Source: Adineta steineri
Lineage: Eukaryota > Rotifera > Eurotatoria > Adinetida > Adinetidae
DNA: 64,000 nucleotides
NCBI GenBank assembly: GCA_905250115.1
Contig: CAJNOI010000078.1
Span: 347,813 to 411,812, forward strand
Direction: 5' to 3'
Below are positions 36,728 to 46,343 of the stretch, in pieces. Position 1 is the first letter of the stretch; every line of letters begins with the position of its first letter. The position numbers and the translations under genes are program-made. The notes below the pieces were generated by a model that saw only the letters and a list, made by a program, of their open reading frames with translations, was not told where the DNA came from and did not search any database.

Positions 36728-36886
36728 TCACTGTTGTACATGGTCACAAATCGTACATTACATCAACAGAACACGTGCATTCACTGTCGTACGAGATCAC
36801 AAATCGTACATTACATCAACAGAACACGTGCAGTGACTGTCGTACAAGGTCACAAATCGTACATGACGTCAACAGAACACGTGCAT
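36728..36886 (+). repeat. Three tandem 53-bp repeats with CACGTG boxes
   Basis: Units at 36728-36780, 36781-36833 and 36834-36886. Each contains GTAC, then TCACAAATCGTACAT, then CATCAACAGAACACGTGCA. Each carries one CACGTG E-box, and the third also makes TGACGTCA, a perfect CRE palindrome. They end 51 bases before a TATA box, so they look like a promoter-proximal enhancer. A single degenerate core recurs at 39986-40004. Confidence 0.8.
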
Positions 36887-36937
36887 TAGTCACTTCAGCG
36901 TCATCTTTTTCTTTTTCGGTTCTCCCGTATATCAGTC

Positions 36938-36945
36938 TATAAAAG
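36938..36945 (+). promoter_or_regulatory. TATA box of the saponin-hydrolase-like gene
   Basis: TATAAAAG after a pyrimidine tract (CTTTTTCTTTTTC), about 50 bases downstream of the 53-bp repeats. The implied start of transcription is near 36970, followed by a non-coding exon to the donor at 37023. Confidence 0.6.
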
Positions 36946-37592
36946 AGAACGGCAAGTAGACGAAGAACCACATACCTATTCTACACTCTTCTTTCGAACG
37001 TTTTGTTACACATTGACGGATTGTAAGTAAGAATCTTTGCAAAAACGATAGAATCTTTTTTTTCAGTATATAGATTCAGAAGCATACGATAAATTCTTGT
37101 TCCAGATCACCCATTTTATATAAATAGTAATTACAGTTTTTCAGCTTAGAACAAAAAGACCTACTTGTCAACTCAAGTGGGCATCAGTAACCCTTGTAAA
37201 TTGTCGGTATTAAGACGGAAACTTCAAAAATTCTGTTCACTGATTCAGAGAGCCTACCTAACTTTTTTCTGCCGAAGAATCTTTACAAATTACGACTTTC
37301 AATGCTACTAATTCAGTTCACCATATTTGTTAGACTATAATTAAGAATAGAGACAGGATCTTTATCAGACTTTTTCATTCATAAAAAAGAGTTACTTGTT
37401 ACTGACGTTTGTGGTGATTTCGTGTATTTCGGCAATCTTGTACTAGATTAGAAGGTGTTTTTTCAAAATTCAGAAATTCAACAGAAAATAGTTTGTGATC
37501 AACCTTTTATTTGCGTTAGGAGGCTCATATTTTAAGAGTGGGTAGCGAGAAAAGTGCAGTTACGAGATTGAAAGCAATCGACTCGAAAAGGA

Positions 37593-39611
37593 ATGAGAGT
37601 ATCTATTTATAGATTATCTAAAGGATCATTCTCATTTTTATCTCCGTCTGTAGTTCTGTCTAGCCGACGCCGAACAATGGGACAATCAACTTCCAGCCAT
37701 TCCTTTATCAACATGCTCTTCCTTAACTTTATCGTGCTGACTCTCTTCGTAGCCGAGGCTTCCGGTAGAGACGTTGTGAAGGGCACCGACATTCCACCAC
37801 CTCCTGAACCTGAGCCGATCACCATCACCGAACTTCCGCTTCCACCTGTTACTTCCAACGACGCCGAGGGTGGTTGCACTTTCGATGTCAATCCACACGG
37901 GACTGGCTGCATAGGTCAAGCTTGGACGGAATTCCAATCAGGAGCTTTCTTACCAGATGGCCTTCACGTCACGGTCACGGTCACTTTTACCGGCGCTCCG
38001 GCAGCGCCTGATTCGGCTAGTATCTTTACTGGTGTGCAATTAATTCTAGTGAAGATCGATGGTAGTACATTTTCTAACGGTGATGCATGGAAATGTATCA
38101 CTTGTGGTGTGCCAGAGAAAAATACGGTCGGACGCTCGTTGACGATGGACTACCCTCAAACCTTCGTTGACGGCAAACGCCTCTTGGTCGGTACGAACAT
38201 CATTGAATGTACTAGTAATCTCATCAACGCTGCGTGTACTCCAGATCAAGTTCACATCTACCCTATTCGTTGGAATACGACGACGAACGCTACTGGACCT
38301 GGTGGCAATATTCGTGAGCTGCGCATACATCCGGACAACGTACACTTGGGTTTTAACGCTTTTACAATCATTAACGGCAAAATGGGTCAGTATGGCTATA
38401 TGGGAAGATTGCAATTCAATCCCTTTCCGACTTGGGGTACGCCTCTATCTCCTCGTTATGATCTTGTCAATGTCTATCGACTGTACGATCCTTCAGCCCT
38501 TCAACCTATCACTGTGGATCGGGACAACAGCAGTCTACTTCACATCAATCCTCAGTCTATTGTGGTTGGTGAACTACGTGGCTTTGGTGGAACTGGTCGA
38601 GAGGTCACTTACATTGGCTACCCAGTCGAATCCTCCAATATTGATGTGTTTGCCGCTGATCTCACCACAGGCAAAGTCCGCCGACTTACAAGCCATCCAG
38701 AATACGTTGATCCGTTAGACATCTCCCCTGACGATCAGTGGACGGTTGTCATGGACACTAGGGGATCTGGACGACAGATGTTTATGGCTGGTATGCGAGG
38801 AATCCCTCCATTGACCGACATAGTCAGCTCCAGCGCTGCGTCTTCAACTCGTAACAACGGACCACGCCGATTCTTCCAGCCCTATTTGATTGACTACTAC
38901 GGCGATCGAAATGCTTATTTTGGCCAAAAGATTAATGCAGCCGGAGATCGAAGCCCAGGTAGCATCAATGATCCGGAGTGGAATGGCATGGCTGATCCAA
39001 AGTGGTCGCCCGATGGCACTCGCATCGTCTACTGGCAATCTCACACTGTTCCACCAGCATGCGGCGGAATCAATCCATTAGTGTGCTACAACTCCACTGC
39101 GCCCGGTGGTCGGCATTATCGTTTGATGCTTGCCCATCTCATCAGCCGTACACCACTCAAACCTCAAGTAGTCGAACCAATTTCTGACGTCGTTCCTTGG
39201 GGAGTGAAGTATGAGCCTGGTAGTTCAATTCCCGCACTGGCCTACCCGCCGGCGGGCAAGTATGTCCTCCTTGGAAAGCATTCCGGTTGGGCCAACGTGA
39301 CGCTTATCAACAACAACGCCGGAACAATGATTGGAACTGTATCGGTGGTCTACCATGACTTTTCCGACGATGGACTCAATATCCTCACGGGATCCGAAGA
39401 GGTCAGGATGAACAGCCCAAGTCCTACGGTCACCGAAGTCGACTGGTTTTCGGACCTTGTTCAGACGGGACCGAACAATAGCAAGAAAACTACAAGTCCC
39501 GATGGTTTTCATCTTTCTATTGATGTATTGATAAACATCTTCGATGCCACTGGGACTTTGACCACTACTATCAATGGTACCACCTACTATCAACCAGCAA
39601 ATGGAACGTAA
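37593..39611 (+). CDS. Secreted saponin-hydrolase-like beta-propeller protein (fungal type)
   Basis: One uninterrupted frame of 672 residues. The ATG at 37677 (residue 29) is the better start, because it is followed at once by a signal peptide (MLFLNFIVLTLFVAEASG). The mature protein opens with a Pro-rich PPPPEPEPITITELPLPP. TolB-like propeller motifs include DISPDDQWTVVMDTRG (about 376-391) and ADPKWSPDGTRIVYW (about 467-481). Other stretches (GELRGFGGTGREVTYIGYP, NNGPRRFFQPYLID, DVVPWG) match what I know of fungal saponin hydrolases, which remove sugar from triterpenoid saponins. Animals are not known for this family. The gene has no coding intron, is near 50 percent GC against under 30 percent around it, and uses different codons, so acquisition from a fungus is likely. 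The substrate in this animal is unknown. Confidence 0.85.
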   Translation: MRVSIYRLSKGSFSFLSPSVVLSSRRRTMGQSTSSHSFINMLFLNFIVLTLFVAEASGRDVVKGTDIPPPPEPEPITITELPLPPVTSNDAEGGCTFDVNPHGTGCIGQAWTEFQSGAFLPDGLHVTVTVTFTGAPAAPDSASIFTGVQLILVKIDGSTFSNGDAWKCITCGVPEKNTVGRSLTMDYPQTFVDGKRLLVGTNIIECTSNLINAACTPDQVHIYPIRWNTTTNATGPGGNIRELRIHPDNVHLGFNAFTIINGKMGQYGYMGRLQFNPFPTWGTPLSPRYDLVNVYRLYDPSALQPITVDRDNSSLLHINPQSIVVGELRGFGGTGREVTYIGYPVESSNIDVFAADLTTGKVRRLTSHPEYVDPLDISPDDQWTVVMDTRGSGRQMFMAGMRGIPPLTDIVSSSAASSTRNNGPRRFFQPYLIDYYGDRNAYFGQKINAAGDRSPGSINDPEWNGMADPKWSPDGTRIVYWQSHTVPPACGGINPLVCYNSTAPGGRHYRLMLAHLISRTPLKPQVVEPISDVVPWGVKYEPGSSIPALAYPPAGKYVLLGKHSGWANVTLINNNAGTMIGTVSVVYHDFSDDGLNILTGSEEVRMNSPSPTVTEVDWFSDLVQTGPNNSKKTTSPDGFHLSIDVLINIFDATGTLTTTINGTTYYQPANGT

Positions 39612-39708
39612 TAGAACGGGAGCTAGTGATCCAGCTTTTAAAAATGTACACTTTACGGGCAGTCGTTGTCGTTCTTTTATAATGACTTTTATTTTAATGA
39701 GCAATAAG

Positions 39709-39765
39709 GATGGGTGTGGGTGGCTATTCCTCTTATGTCACATTCACACTCACACTCTCAAGATT
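39709..39765. repeat. Telomere-like hairpin element C
   Basis: Left GGATGGGTGTGGGTGG, right CACATTCACACTCACACT ending CTCAAG. It lies about 100 bases after the stop of the saponin-hydrolase-like gene. Confidence 0.65.
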
Positions 39766-39985
39766 TACTTTATTTCTTTGTCTTTATTTTTCAAAATAAA
39801 GATAAAGTTTTTCGTTATTTTATTCTTTATTATAAAGTAATATAAAAATAAAATAACGTTCCTACTCGTTTTCTTCGTCAGAAAAAAACGAGCGAGGAGC
39901 GTTAAGCGCTCTTTTGAATGACTGAAGAACAACACAAGAAGGAAAAGAACGCGCAGCAGTAGCAGTAAGATTAACATCATACAGC

Positions 39986-40192
39986 GTCACAAATCGTACA
40001 CGACAACAAGAATAGGCAACACATCAGCGATACCTTTTTCTTTTTCTTTTTCTTTTCATTCTTTCGTAGACATGCCTAAAAAAAGAACGAGAACGAGAAG
40101 AACCACACTGTATACTCCGCGTCCATCCTTTGCTAGTTTTATTTTTTCGTCAGGTTTATTTTTTTGCACTCACAATAACAACCATTGATTGT
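39986..40192 (+). promoter_or_regulatory. Upstream module related to that of the saponin-hydrolase-like gene
   Basis: In the same order as at 36850-37024: the core GTCACAAATCGTACA, then CAGCG, the tract CTTTTTCTTTTTC, an AT-rich TATA-like word (CTAAAAAAAG), GAAGAACCACA, and ATTGATTGTAAGT at the donor. After the donor both regions also have AGTTTTTCAGCT. The match suggests a duplicated promoter and first exon feeding two different genes. Confidence 0.6.
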
Positions 40193-40509
40193 AAGTGATG
40201 ACGGTTGTCTTCAGTTTAGTTTTTCAGCTGCTTTAAAAAGGAACAAAGCACATCCACTCACACCCTGTTAGAACCTGCTAGATCCTTTATGGATTTCTAC
40301 GTTTGTGTATAGGCTCTTACATCTTTATAACCCCTATAAATATATCTTTCTGAAATATATAGTAGTTTTGAATTATTTTATAGTTTAAAACCGTCATAGA
40401 CTCTTCCCCCTCTAAGATTTGTAAAAGGAGATGTCTACACAGTCTAACTAGATTACTTCTATTTTCTTTCTAACCATTGCAGAAGTGACAATACAAACAA
40501 ACAGACAAA

Positions 40510-42271
40510 ATGAGCAGCACCAGCACGAGAGAAATGTGCCATAAAGCCAAGATGGTATTGATAATAACTTCGGATGAATCTCTTATACAACAGTGTACAT
40601 TAAATGAACAAAATAGCTCGTCAACTCAAGTGTTTGATCTAAGAAATGATGGACAAATAACAGCTTTTCACACACGCGTTGACATCGATCAAGTAAGCAA
40701 TGTATTTATTGATTCTGGAAAGAAGGAAGCTACGGGTGTAGATATGGGTGAATGTGAAATTGATTCAATTTTCACACCCACACTCACCCATCCTCAAGTT
40801 ATAAGTGTCAGTTTTCCATGGAAGAAAAAACTATCCCATGAGAATACTTGTAGCTCGCGATCAATTTTTCCACTCCAATTGGATCGTTTGACGCGAAGTC
40901 TTTCTTTTTCAAAAAATATAACATTCTACATTTTCTTCTTGTATCGTTTTTCAACAAGGATCCCTTTGTTTGCTCTTGTATTTTTTTTTCAGAGTGGCAA
41001 AGAGGACCTTCTACATCGAAAAGAGACAGCACTAAATTCACCTTTGAAACAACAACAAAGAAGAAAAAGAAGAAAAGATGCACGTGATACAATATGTGTT
41101 GTATGTGGTGCTGAAGCAATTGGTTTTAATTATGATGCGCTCACATGCGGATCGTGTAAAATATTCTTTTGGAGAAACGCCGATGAGCCATCCGTAAGTG
41201 TTTCTTCATATACTAGGTACTCCTTCTAACTGCTGCTTTTTCTTTCAAAACAAAAAACGAAAACAGAAAACTCACCGTTGTGTACAAGGCGATAGCAAGT
41301 GTCCCGCGAGTAAAATAAAAATGTGTCCATCATGCCGGCTGAAATGCTCTTTCAACATGGGAATGAAAAAAGAATGTTTCTTAAAAACCAAAGATGCAAA
41401 GAAAGAAAGCCTTAGCAGCAGTCATATAACCTTGACTTCGTCTGCGTCACCCTCGAAAGAAAAAGGGTTACACGACATGCTTCATACTGATGTGAGTACT
41501 TTCTCATTAAGTTTATCTTACATTTCTTGTAGTTCGATTGATATGTAGGTATTAACCTTGGAAGATTGGCTAAAACTTCAATCTCTTCAGTTATCTTTTA
41601 CGCCCTTACATGATAATTGTCAGGAAACGATTGCTGCAAACTTCGAAGATAACATAACGCGTGCATTCTCATGGCCCACTAGGGCTAATGCGCATGTAAC
41701 AAGATTAATTGCTTTTTGTAGACAAACAGAAGAATTTGAATATTTGACAAATGAAGATCGATTTACATTGATCAAATACAATATGCTCAATTTATTACCC
41801 CTGTACACATGTCTCTATTTGGATATGTATAGAATCGATATTGATATGGAGAAGATACGTCATAGTTATCGTGATTCTCTTGGTGTAGATGGTATACATG
41901 AGGACTTTACTGCACTTCTTCATTCTCTATTTCGTGCTACTGAACGAGATCCCGTTCTCCTACATTTACTCATCGCGATCATTCTTTTTTCAAAAGGCAT
42001 GTCAGCCATTGATCAAGAGCCACCACTTATAGATCCAATGGCGGTAAATAGAGCACAAGAGCACTATGTTCGCCTTACTTGGAATTATCTTACAGAAAAA
42101 TATGGTTCTATTCAAACAGCGAGCCGTTTCACGCAGTTATTTTATCAAATACTCTGTATTCAAAAATTGACTCAGAAATCACATTTCTATATGCAAAAGA
42201 AACATTGGACACCTCAAACTGCCGAACAAATTAGTCCCCTTATACAATCGGTGTTGCACATATACCCGTGA
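40510..42271 (+). CDS. Nuclear hormone receptor, 4 exons
   Basis: Exons 40510-40692, 40993-41193, 41267-41491 and 41549-42271 give 443 residues. Intron 1 is 300 bp, has no in-frame stop, and would add 100 residues if retained. The DNA-binding domain has Cys96, Cys99, Cys113 and Cys116 in CVVCGAEAIGFNYDALTCGSC, with P-box CGSCK. A second finger has cysteines in RCVQGDSKC and CPSCRLKC. A basic run (QQRRKRRKDAR) precedes it. The ligand-binding part (about 205-443) is helical, with LTNEDRFTLIKYNMLNLLPLY matching the helix 3-5 signature. The P-box is not one of the common vertebrate types, so subfamily and ligand are not assigned. A short hinge and no clear AF-2 motif are noted. The promoter resembles that of its left neighbour. 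Confidence 0.88.
40735..40800. repeat. Telomere-like hairpin element D, inside nuclear receptor intron 1
   Basis: Left GGGTGTAGATATGGGTGAAT, right TTCACACCCACACTCACCCA ending CCTCAAG. The centre AATGTGAAATTGA pairs with TTCAATTTTCACA, giving the best hairpin of the family. It lies in a segment that stays open in the receptor frame. Confidence 0.7.
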
Positions 42272-42747
42272 AGAACAGGAGTACTATCGTTTTCTTTGTT
42301 CTGATGAAAGAGTATCAGTGTATGTGTATGCTACCTCGTTGAAGATGCATAGCTGTACAACTCAGTTGGTTTATATATTCAGGGGTAATCATTGTACATT
42401 TTATAATTTTTGGAAAGTGAAAATAAGCGTACGTTGTTTTAAATGAAAACTAGTGAAAAAAAGAGCATGATAGGAAAAAACTACCATCTTGAAGGTGTGG
42501 ATGCAGGTTTAGGTAAATGAAAGATGAATTCATATCCACATCCATACCCACACCTTCAAGTTTAAATACCTACAATCAATTACTATCTTATCTGATTTAT
42601 GTTTTAACTAGATATAGATTATTATATCATATTAGATCTTTTTATTTCAAACATTTGAATTTATTTTTATTTGTTAGAGCGACAGTTATTTATATATAAA
42701 TCAAGTGCTTTTCATACATATTTACACGTCAACAAAACTTTACATTA
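42272..42747. other. 3' flanks of the nuclear receptor and TFIIE-alpha genes
   Basis: Convergent 3' ends. Hairpin element E sits in the middle. The rest is AT-rich and no gene is seen. Confidence 0.5.
42488..42560. repeat. Telomere-like hairpin element E
   Basis: A 73-bp element whose outer 13 bases are perfect inverted repeats: CTTGAAGGTGTGG on the left and CCACACCTTCAAG on the right. Further inward, GGATGCAGG faces CCACATCCATACC. It is the most complete copy and defines the ends of the family. Confidence 0.8.
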
Positions 42748-44139
42748 TTATTGTGAATTAGTCGTTTTAGCCATTTGTATAGATGTTCGTGGGCTTATAT
42801 AATCTGCCATTGTTGTTAATGTTAAGATTTTTCCTCTTCGTGATTCATGCATAAGTAACATTTGTTTAATATCATTTAAACTTGGTGATTTTACTAATTT
42901 TTGATTGGATAATTGACGTGAAATACCTGATGGCTTTGTTGTTGAATTTAATGATAGATTATTTAATCGATGATGTTCTTCATCATGATCAGTATGAACT
43001 GTTGAATGAATAAACCATTCAGGTAATGTTTTAGGTTCAGATGGAACCTTTTTACTAGCTAATTTCATTTTTAATGATAATGATTGTGTTGTAACTTCAG
43101 CTGTTGATTGAACGGGCTTATTAGATTTTCTTCCTAGCTTACCAGAATCACGTGATGATCCTATTAATGAATATGTATTACTTGTTCCATCAATATCCAT
43201 TTGTGAATAATAATCATCATCATCATCATCATCTCTTTCAATAACAATTTGTATTTCATGATTAACTGCTGTTGTACGATCAAATACATTAGATGCATGC
43301 GAACGATTAGTATTTGCTAATGTTCCTTCTCTATTAGCAGAATGATTTGATGATAGTAAAGAAGAATTTCCATTTTGTTGAAACAAATCGTGGTCGGAAG
43401 AATCTTTCATCTGTTGTTCATTTTTTATAATGTTATCAATTTGTTTAAGTGCTTTATATATTGGCTTCATTTGTTCATTAAATAAACTTACACTAATCGT
43501 TTGTCGATTTGTTGTATCGTTTGTTTCAACATCTTCATGTACAACACCACCACATAACAAACATATTAATGTATCCTGTGTTAAATCGTATAATTTTCCA
43601 ATATCTAATTCTGTATATTCTTTTGCACATTGTTCACATTCATAATTTGTTTGTTTATATGTTTGTTGTCGTTCAAAATTTTCTACATGCATTCGCATAT
43701 GTATTAAACGATATCGAACAACATTAATAAATGTTTCTCTATCAAATTTATAATAATATTGATCTTGACTACGTCGACCAGTTGTACCATCATTAGATTC
43801 AAGACGATGATCTTCTATAATAAATTTATCACGTTTAAATTCTTGAATATATCCACGAACTACTTTAGGATCTAAACATAAACGATCAGCTAAATCTTGT
43901 TGTTTTATTTTTTTATGATGATAAATATATTCAATAACAAGAGATTTTGGAACTTCATAAAATGTACGCATTATAAAACGAATTAATGCTCGAAGTATTG
44001 CTTGTGGATCATTTGTATCATAAACTGGAAGAGATACATCACTGGATGAAGAAGTTTTATGTGGATTAGGTTTTGTTGGTAGAGGGAGAGAAGAATTCAT
44101 ATTTGAAAACGAACCACCAGCTGATGCAGTCGACGACAT
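42748..44139 (-). CDS. GTF2E1: General transcription factor IIE subunit 1 (TFIIE-alpha)
   Basis: A single coding exon of 463 residues from the ATG at 44139 (MSSTASAGGSF). The frame stays open to 44184, but TTTGTTAACTATAG before 44169 looks like a 3' splice site, so the earlier ATG is probably intronic. The winged-helix domain (ILRALIRFIMRTFYEVPKSL to DHRLESNDG) is followed by the zinc ribbon with Cys168, Cys171, Cys193 and Cys196 in YECEQC and LICLLCGG. The acidic run DDDDDDYYSQMD and a Ser/Lys-rich tail follow. TFIIE recruits and regulates TFIIH at RNA polymerase II promoters. It lies convergent to the nuclear receptor gene. Human TFIIE-alpha has 439 residues, so the length fits. Confidence 0.94.
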   Translation of the reverse strand: MSSTASAGGSFSNMNSSLPLPTKPNPHKTSSSSDVSLPVYDTNDPQAILRALIRFIMRTFYEVPKSLVIEYIYHHKKIKQQDLADRLCLDPKVVRGYIQEFKRDKFIIEDHRLESNDGTTGRRSQDQYYYKFDRETFINVVRYRLIHMRMHVENFERQQTYKQTNYECEQCAKEYTELDIGKLYDLTQDTLICLLCGGVVHEDVETNDTTNRQTISVSLFNEQMKPIYKALKQIDNIIKNEQQMKDSSDHDLFQQNGNSSLLSSNHSANREGTLANTNRSHASNVFDRTTAVNHEIQIVIERDDDDDDDYYSQMDIDGTSNTYSLIGSSRDSGKLGRKSNKPVQSTAEVTTQSLSLKMKLASKKVPSEPKTLPEWFIHSTVHTDHDEEHHRLNNLSLNSTTKPSGISRQLSNQKLVKSPSLNDIKQMLLMHESRRGKILTLTTMADYISPRTSIQMAKTTNSQ

Positions 44140-46343
44140 GTCGTTTTCGATTGTATTTAGATCGGCAAAGGCTATAGTTAACAAAAGAAAAATGCAGAAG
44201 AATCCATGATTAGTAGAAAAATAAAAAATATAGTTATTTTATAAATGTTTCACGAAAACCTACATCTGTAATCTTTCGCACTTTAAGTAAAAACTAAAAG
44301 AATATGAAATAAGAGAACTATCGCTTATTCTGAAATTTGTTATCATTTTTATATTTTCGATCTATGCTCATATCTTTTCCATAGATATAATAAAGAAATA
44401 ATTTGCCTATTCTTATGAAAAAATACATGAATATAAGTTAGAATTCGAACGACAGTTGCTACTAAGTCATAGAAGAAACTGCATCTCCATATCTTTTTAA
44501 ATTTATTATTCATTCAAGTTTTTCTTTCTTTAGTGATCTTCAAAATATCTTCTATATATTTAAAGAAATAAAATTATACTTTACTATTTATCACGACTTA
44601 AGGTAAGATCAAAAAGAGAAATGCAAAATGAAATAATAGTTTATTTCATCATATATAGTGATGTATTGGAATATTCCGTAGAACAAAAAGGTAATACATT
44701 ACAGAAAAGAAAAGGAAAAAAACCCAGGTAAATAAAGTAAAATTCAATGATGATGTCACTACATCACACTATTCAACGACAGTATTTAATAGAGAATTAT
44801 TCGTTTATACCATATAAGTTGTGCAACTTCATTTTTAAAAACGAAATATTTCTTACAAAATTCGTAAAAAACATGATTATAAAAATAACCAATAAAACTT
44901 TTTATATAAAAATCAATGCTTGCTCAGACAATTGTATTCTGATAGTCTACAGATAAGGGTACAAATTATTCTTAAATAATTCGAATCATATGATAAAATT
45001 TATAAAAATTCAAGTAAACTACATATAAAGACGAATATTGAATTCGGTGTGTGTGGATGTGGGTGTATTTTTATTTCTTTACATCCACTCACACCCACAC
45101 CCTCAACTTCAACGATTAAAACTGAGAAAAATTTCCTAGACTTTCTTTTCTAAAGTTTTGTTCTCTCCAATAAATTTGAATTTTAAATTCAAAATCACTA
45201 CGATCAATGCAGGATTTGGAAAATCATCCGACTCAATAAAAATAATTCCATGTAAAATGCAAGTCACATACTCAGAATTGATTTGATAGATTTAATCATT
45301 ACTTCTAAATTTACCTGATAATGAATCTGTGAGCAAGGTTCGAATCACCTCGTAAGAAGCTCTGAACCAGTTTTTTCTTGTCAATAAAACTTACACCCTC
45401 ATTCTCATTCTCAAAATTGTGTAGTTTTTCAGATAAAATAAGAACAAATAATTGATACACAGAGATCACGACTGTGTTGTAACCTACCAAAAATGAGAAA
45501 AGTGGAAGCATCTATGTCCAAGACCAACTTAGTAAATCAATTTATAACTTAATTAAAAACATTAACTGATAGTGATGTGCACCATTTATACAAAGAAATT
45601 TCATAAAAGCATTTTCTAATAAGCAAAGATCCTTTTTTATAATTAATCATACATCCTGTTTTTGACTAAAATGGTACTGATAATTGATAGAAATAATTCA
45701 GCATCATCACAAACAAAAAGACTCTTACTTTTTATATTTAAGACTTCAAGATAGTTTTTTTACGTTGTCAAAAAATTCATATCAAGTATTTATCGTCAGT
45801 CTCTTTCGATAGAATATATTAGACGAACAAGAAATCAAAAAATTAGACGAAGAGTCTTTGAGTTTGAAATTTCATTTTCTGCCTGTTTTTATTACATGTA
45901 CAAGCGAAATATTCATTTTAGTGTAGAACATGCGCTCGAAATAACAACCATGCTGTCATTAGTCATAGTTTGTGATCGATTGTTTGCTACATGTATTATG
46001 CTCGAGCAATTTTGCATTTTTTTCTCGCTGTATTGGTCGACCAATAGGATCGAAATCGCGATTATCGTCGTTTGTCATTTCATACTCATCCCTTGTGATT
46101 ACTTAGTCATTTCTCCCATGTCCCTTCGTATTTAACTTTTGCAGCTTAGAATTCTCTTTTATCGGTATTTTTTTTTCGTTCGTCGCTTATTTAACAAATG
46201 AATACGTTTTTAACCGTTTTTTTTAGGAAATTCCCCACTTTTTTTTTGTACTTGGAGACACAGGTTGTTTTTTTCCAAGTACGTCGCTTTCAACAATAAA
46301 TAACGCCGTAGCGGCGTACATCTAATCATTCACATATCTCAAA
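44140..46343. other. Intergenic, 2.2 kb, with one hairpin element
   Basis: Between divergent TFIIE-alpha and ART-TPR genes. Element F lies at 45046-45107. Near 46240-46285, GTACTTGG and CCAAGTAC form a small hairpin about 90 bases before the ART-TPR start. The frame at 45896-46135 is hydrophobic and unsupported. No other gene is seen. Confidence 0.5.
45046..45107. repeat. Telomere-like hairpin element F
   Basis: Left GGTGTGTGTGGATGTGGGTG, right ACATCCACTCACACCCACAC ending CCTCAAC. The loop is only about 12 T-rich bases. It is the longest G-rich arm of the six. Confidence 0.75.

Larger units (their letters stand above)
35908..37592. other. Intergenic and 5' leader of the saponin-hydrolase-like gene
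   Basis: Contains a telomere-like hairpin (36130-36204), three 53-bp repeats (36728-36886), a TATA box (36938-36945), and a probable non-coding first exon ending in a GTAAGT donor at 37023. Possible acceptors for the leader intron lie near 37470 and 37520 (TTTGCGTTAG). Open frames within 36677-36942 are produced by the repeats and are not taken as genes. Confidence 0.55.
39612..40509. other. Intergenic and 5' leader of the nuclear receptor gene
   Basis: Contains telomere-like hairpin C, the related upstream module (39986-40192), a donor at 40191 (GATTGTAAGT) and an acceptor at 40492 (CCATTGCAG), which define a 5'-UTR intron of about 300 bases. No other gene is seen. Confidence 0.55.

Noticed and set aside
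36728-36886. Tandem repeats considered as a CRISPR array
   Set aside because: Units are directly adjacent with no spacers, and the genome is eukaryotic.
36677-36942. Two overlapping open frames with repeated NRTLHQQNT words
   Set aside because: Both are by-products of the 53-bp repeats, which look regulatory and are followed by a TATA box.
45325-45350. GGTTCGAATCACC resembles a tRNA B box
   Set aside because: No matching A box, acceptor stem or anticodon arm can be drawn in the preceding 70 bases.
45896-46135. 79-residue frame upstream of the ART-TPR gene
   Set aside because: Hydrophobic, no signal or domain, and in the presumed promoter region.
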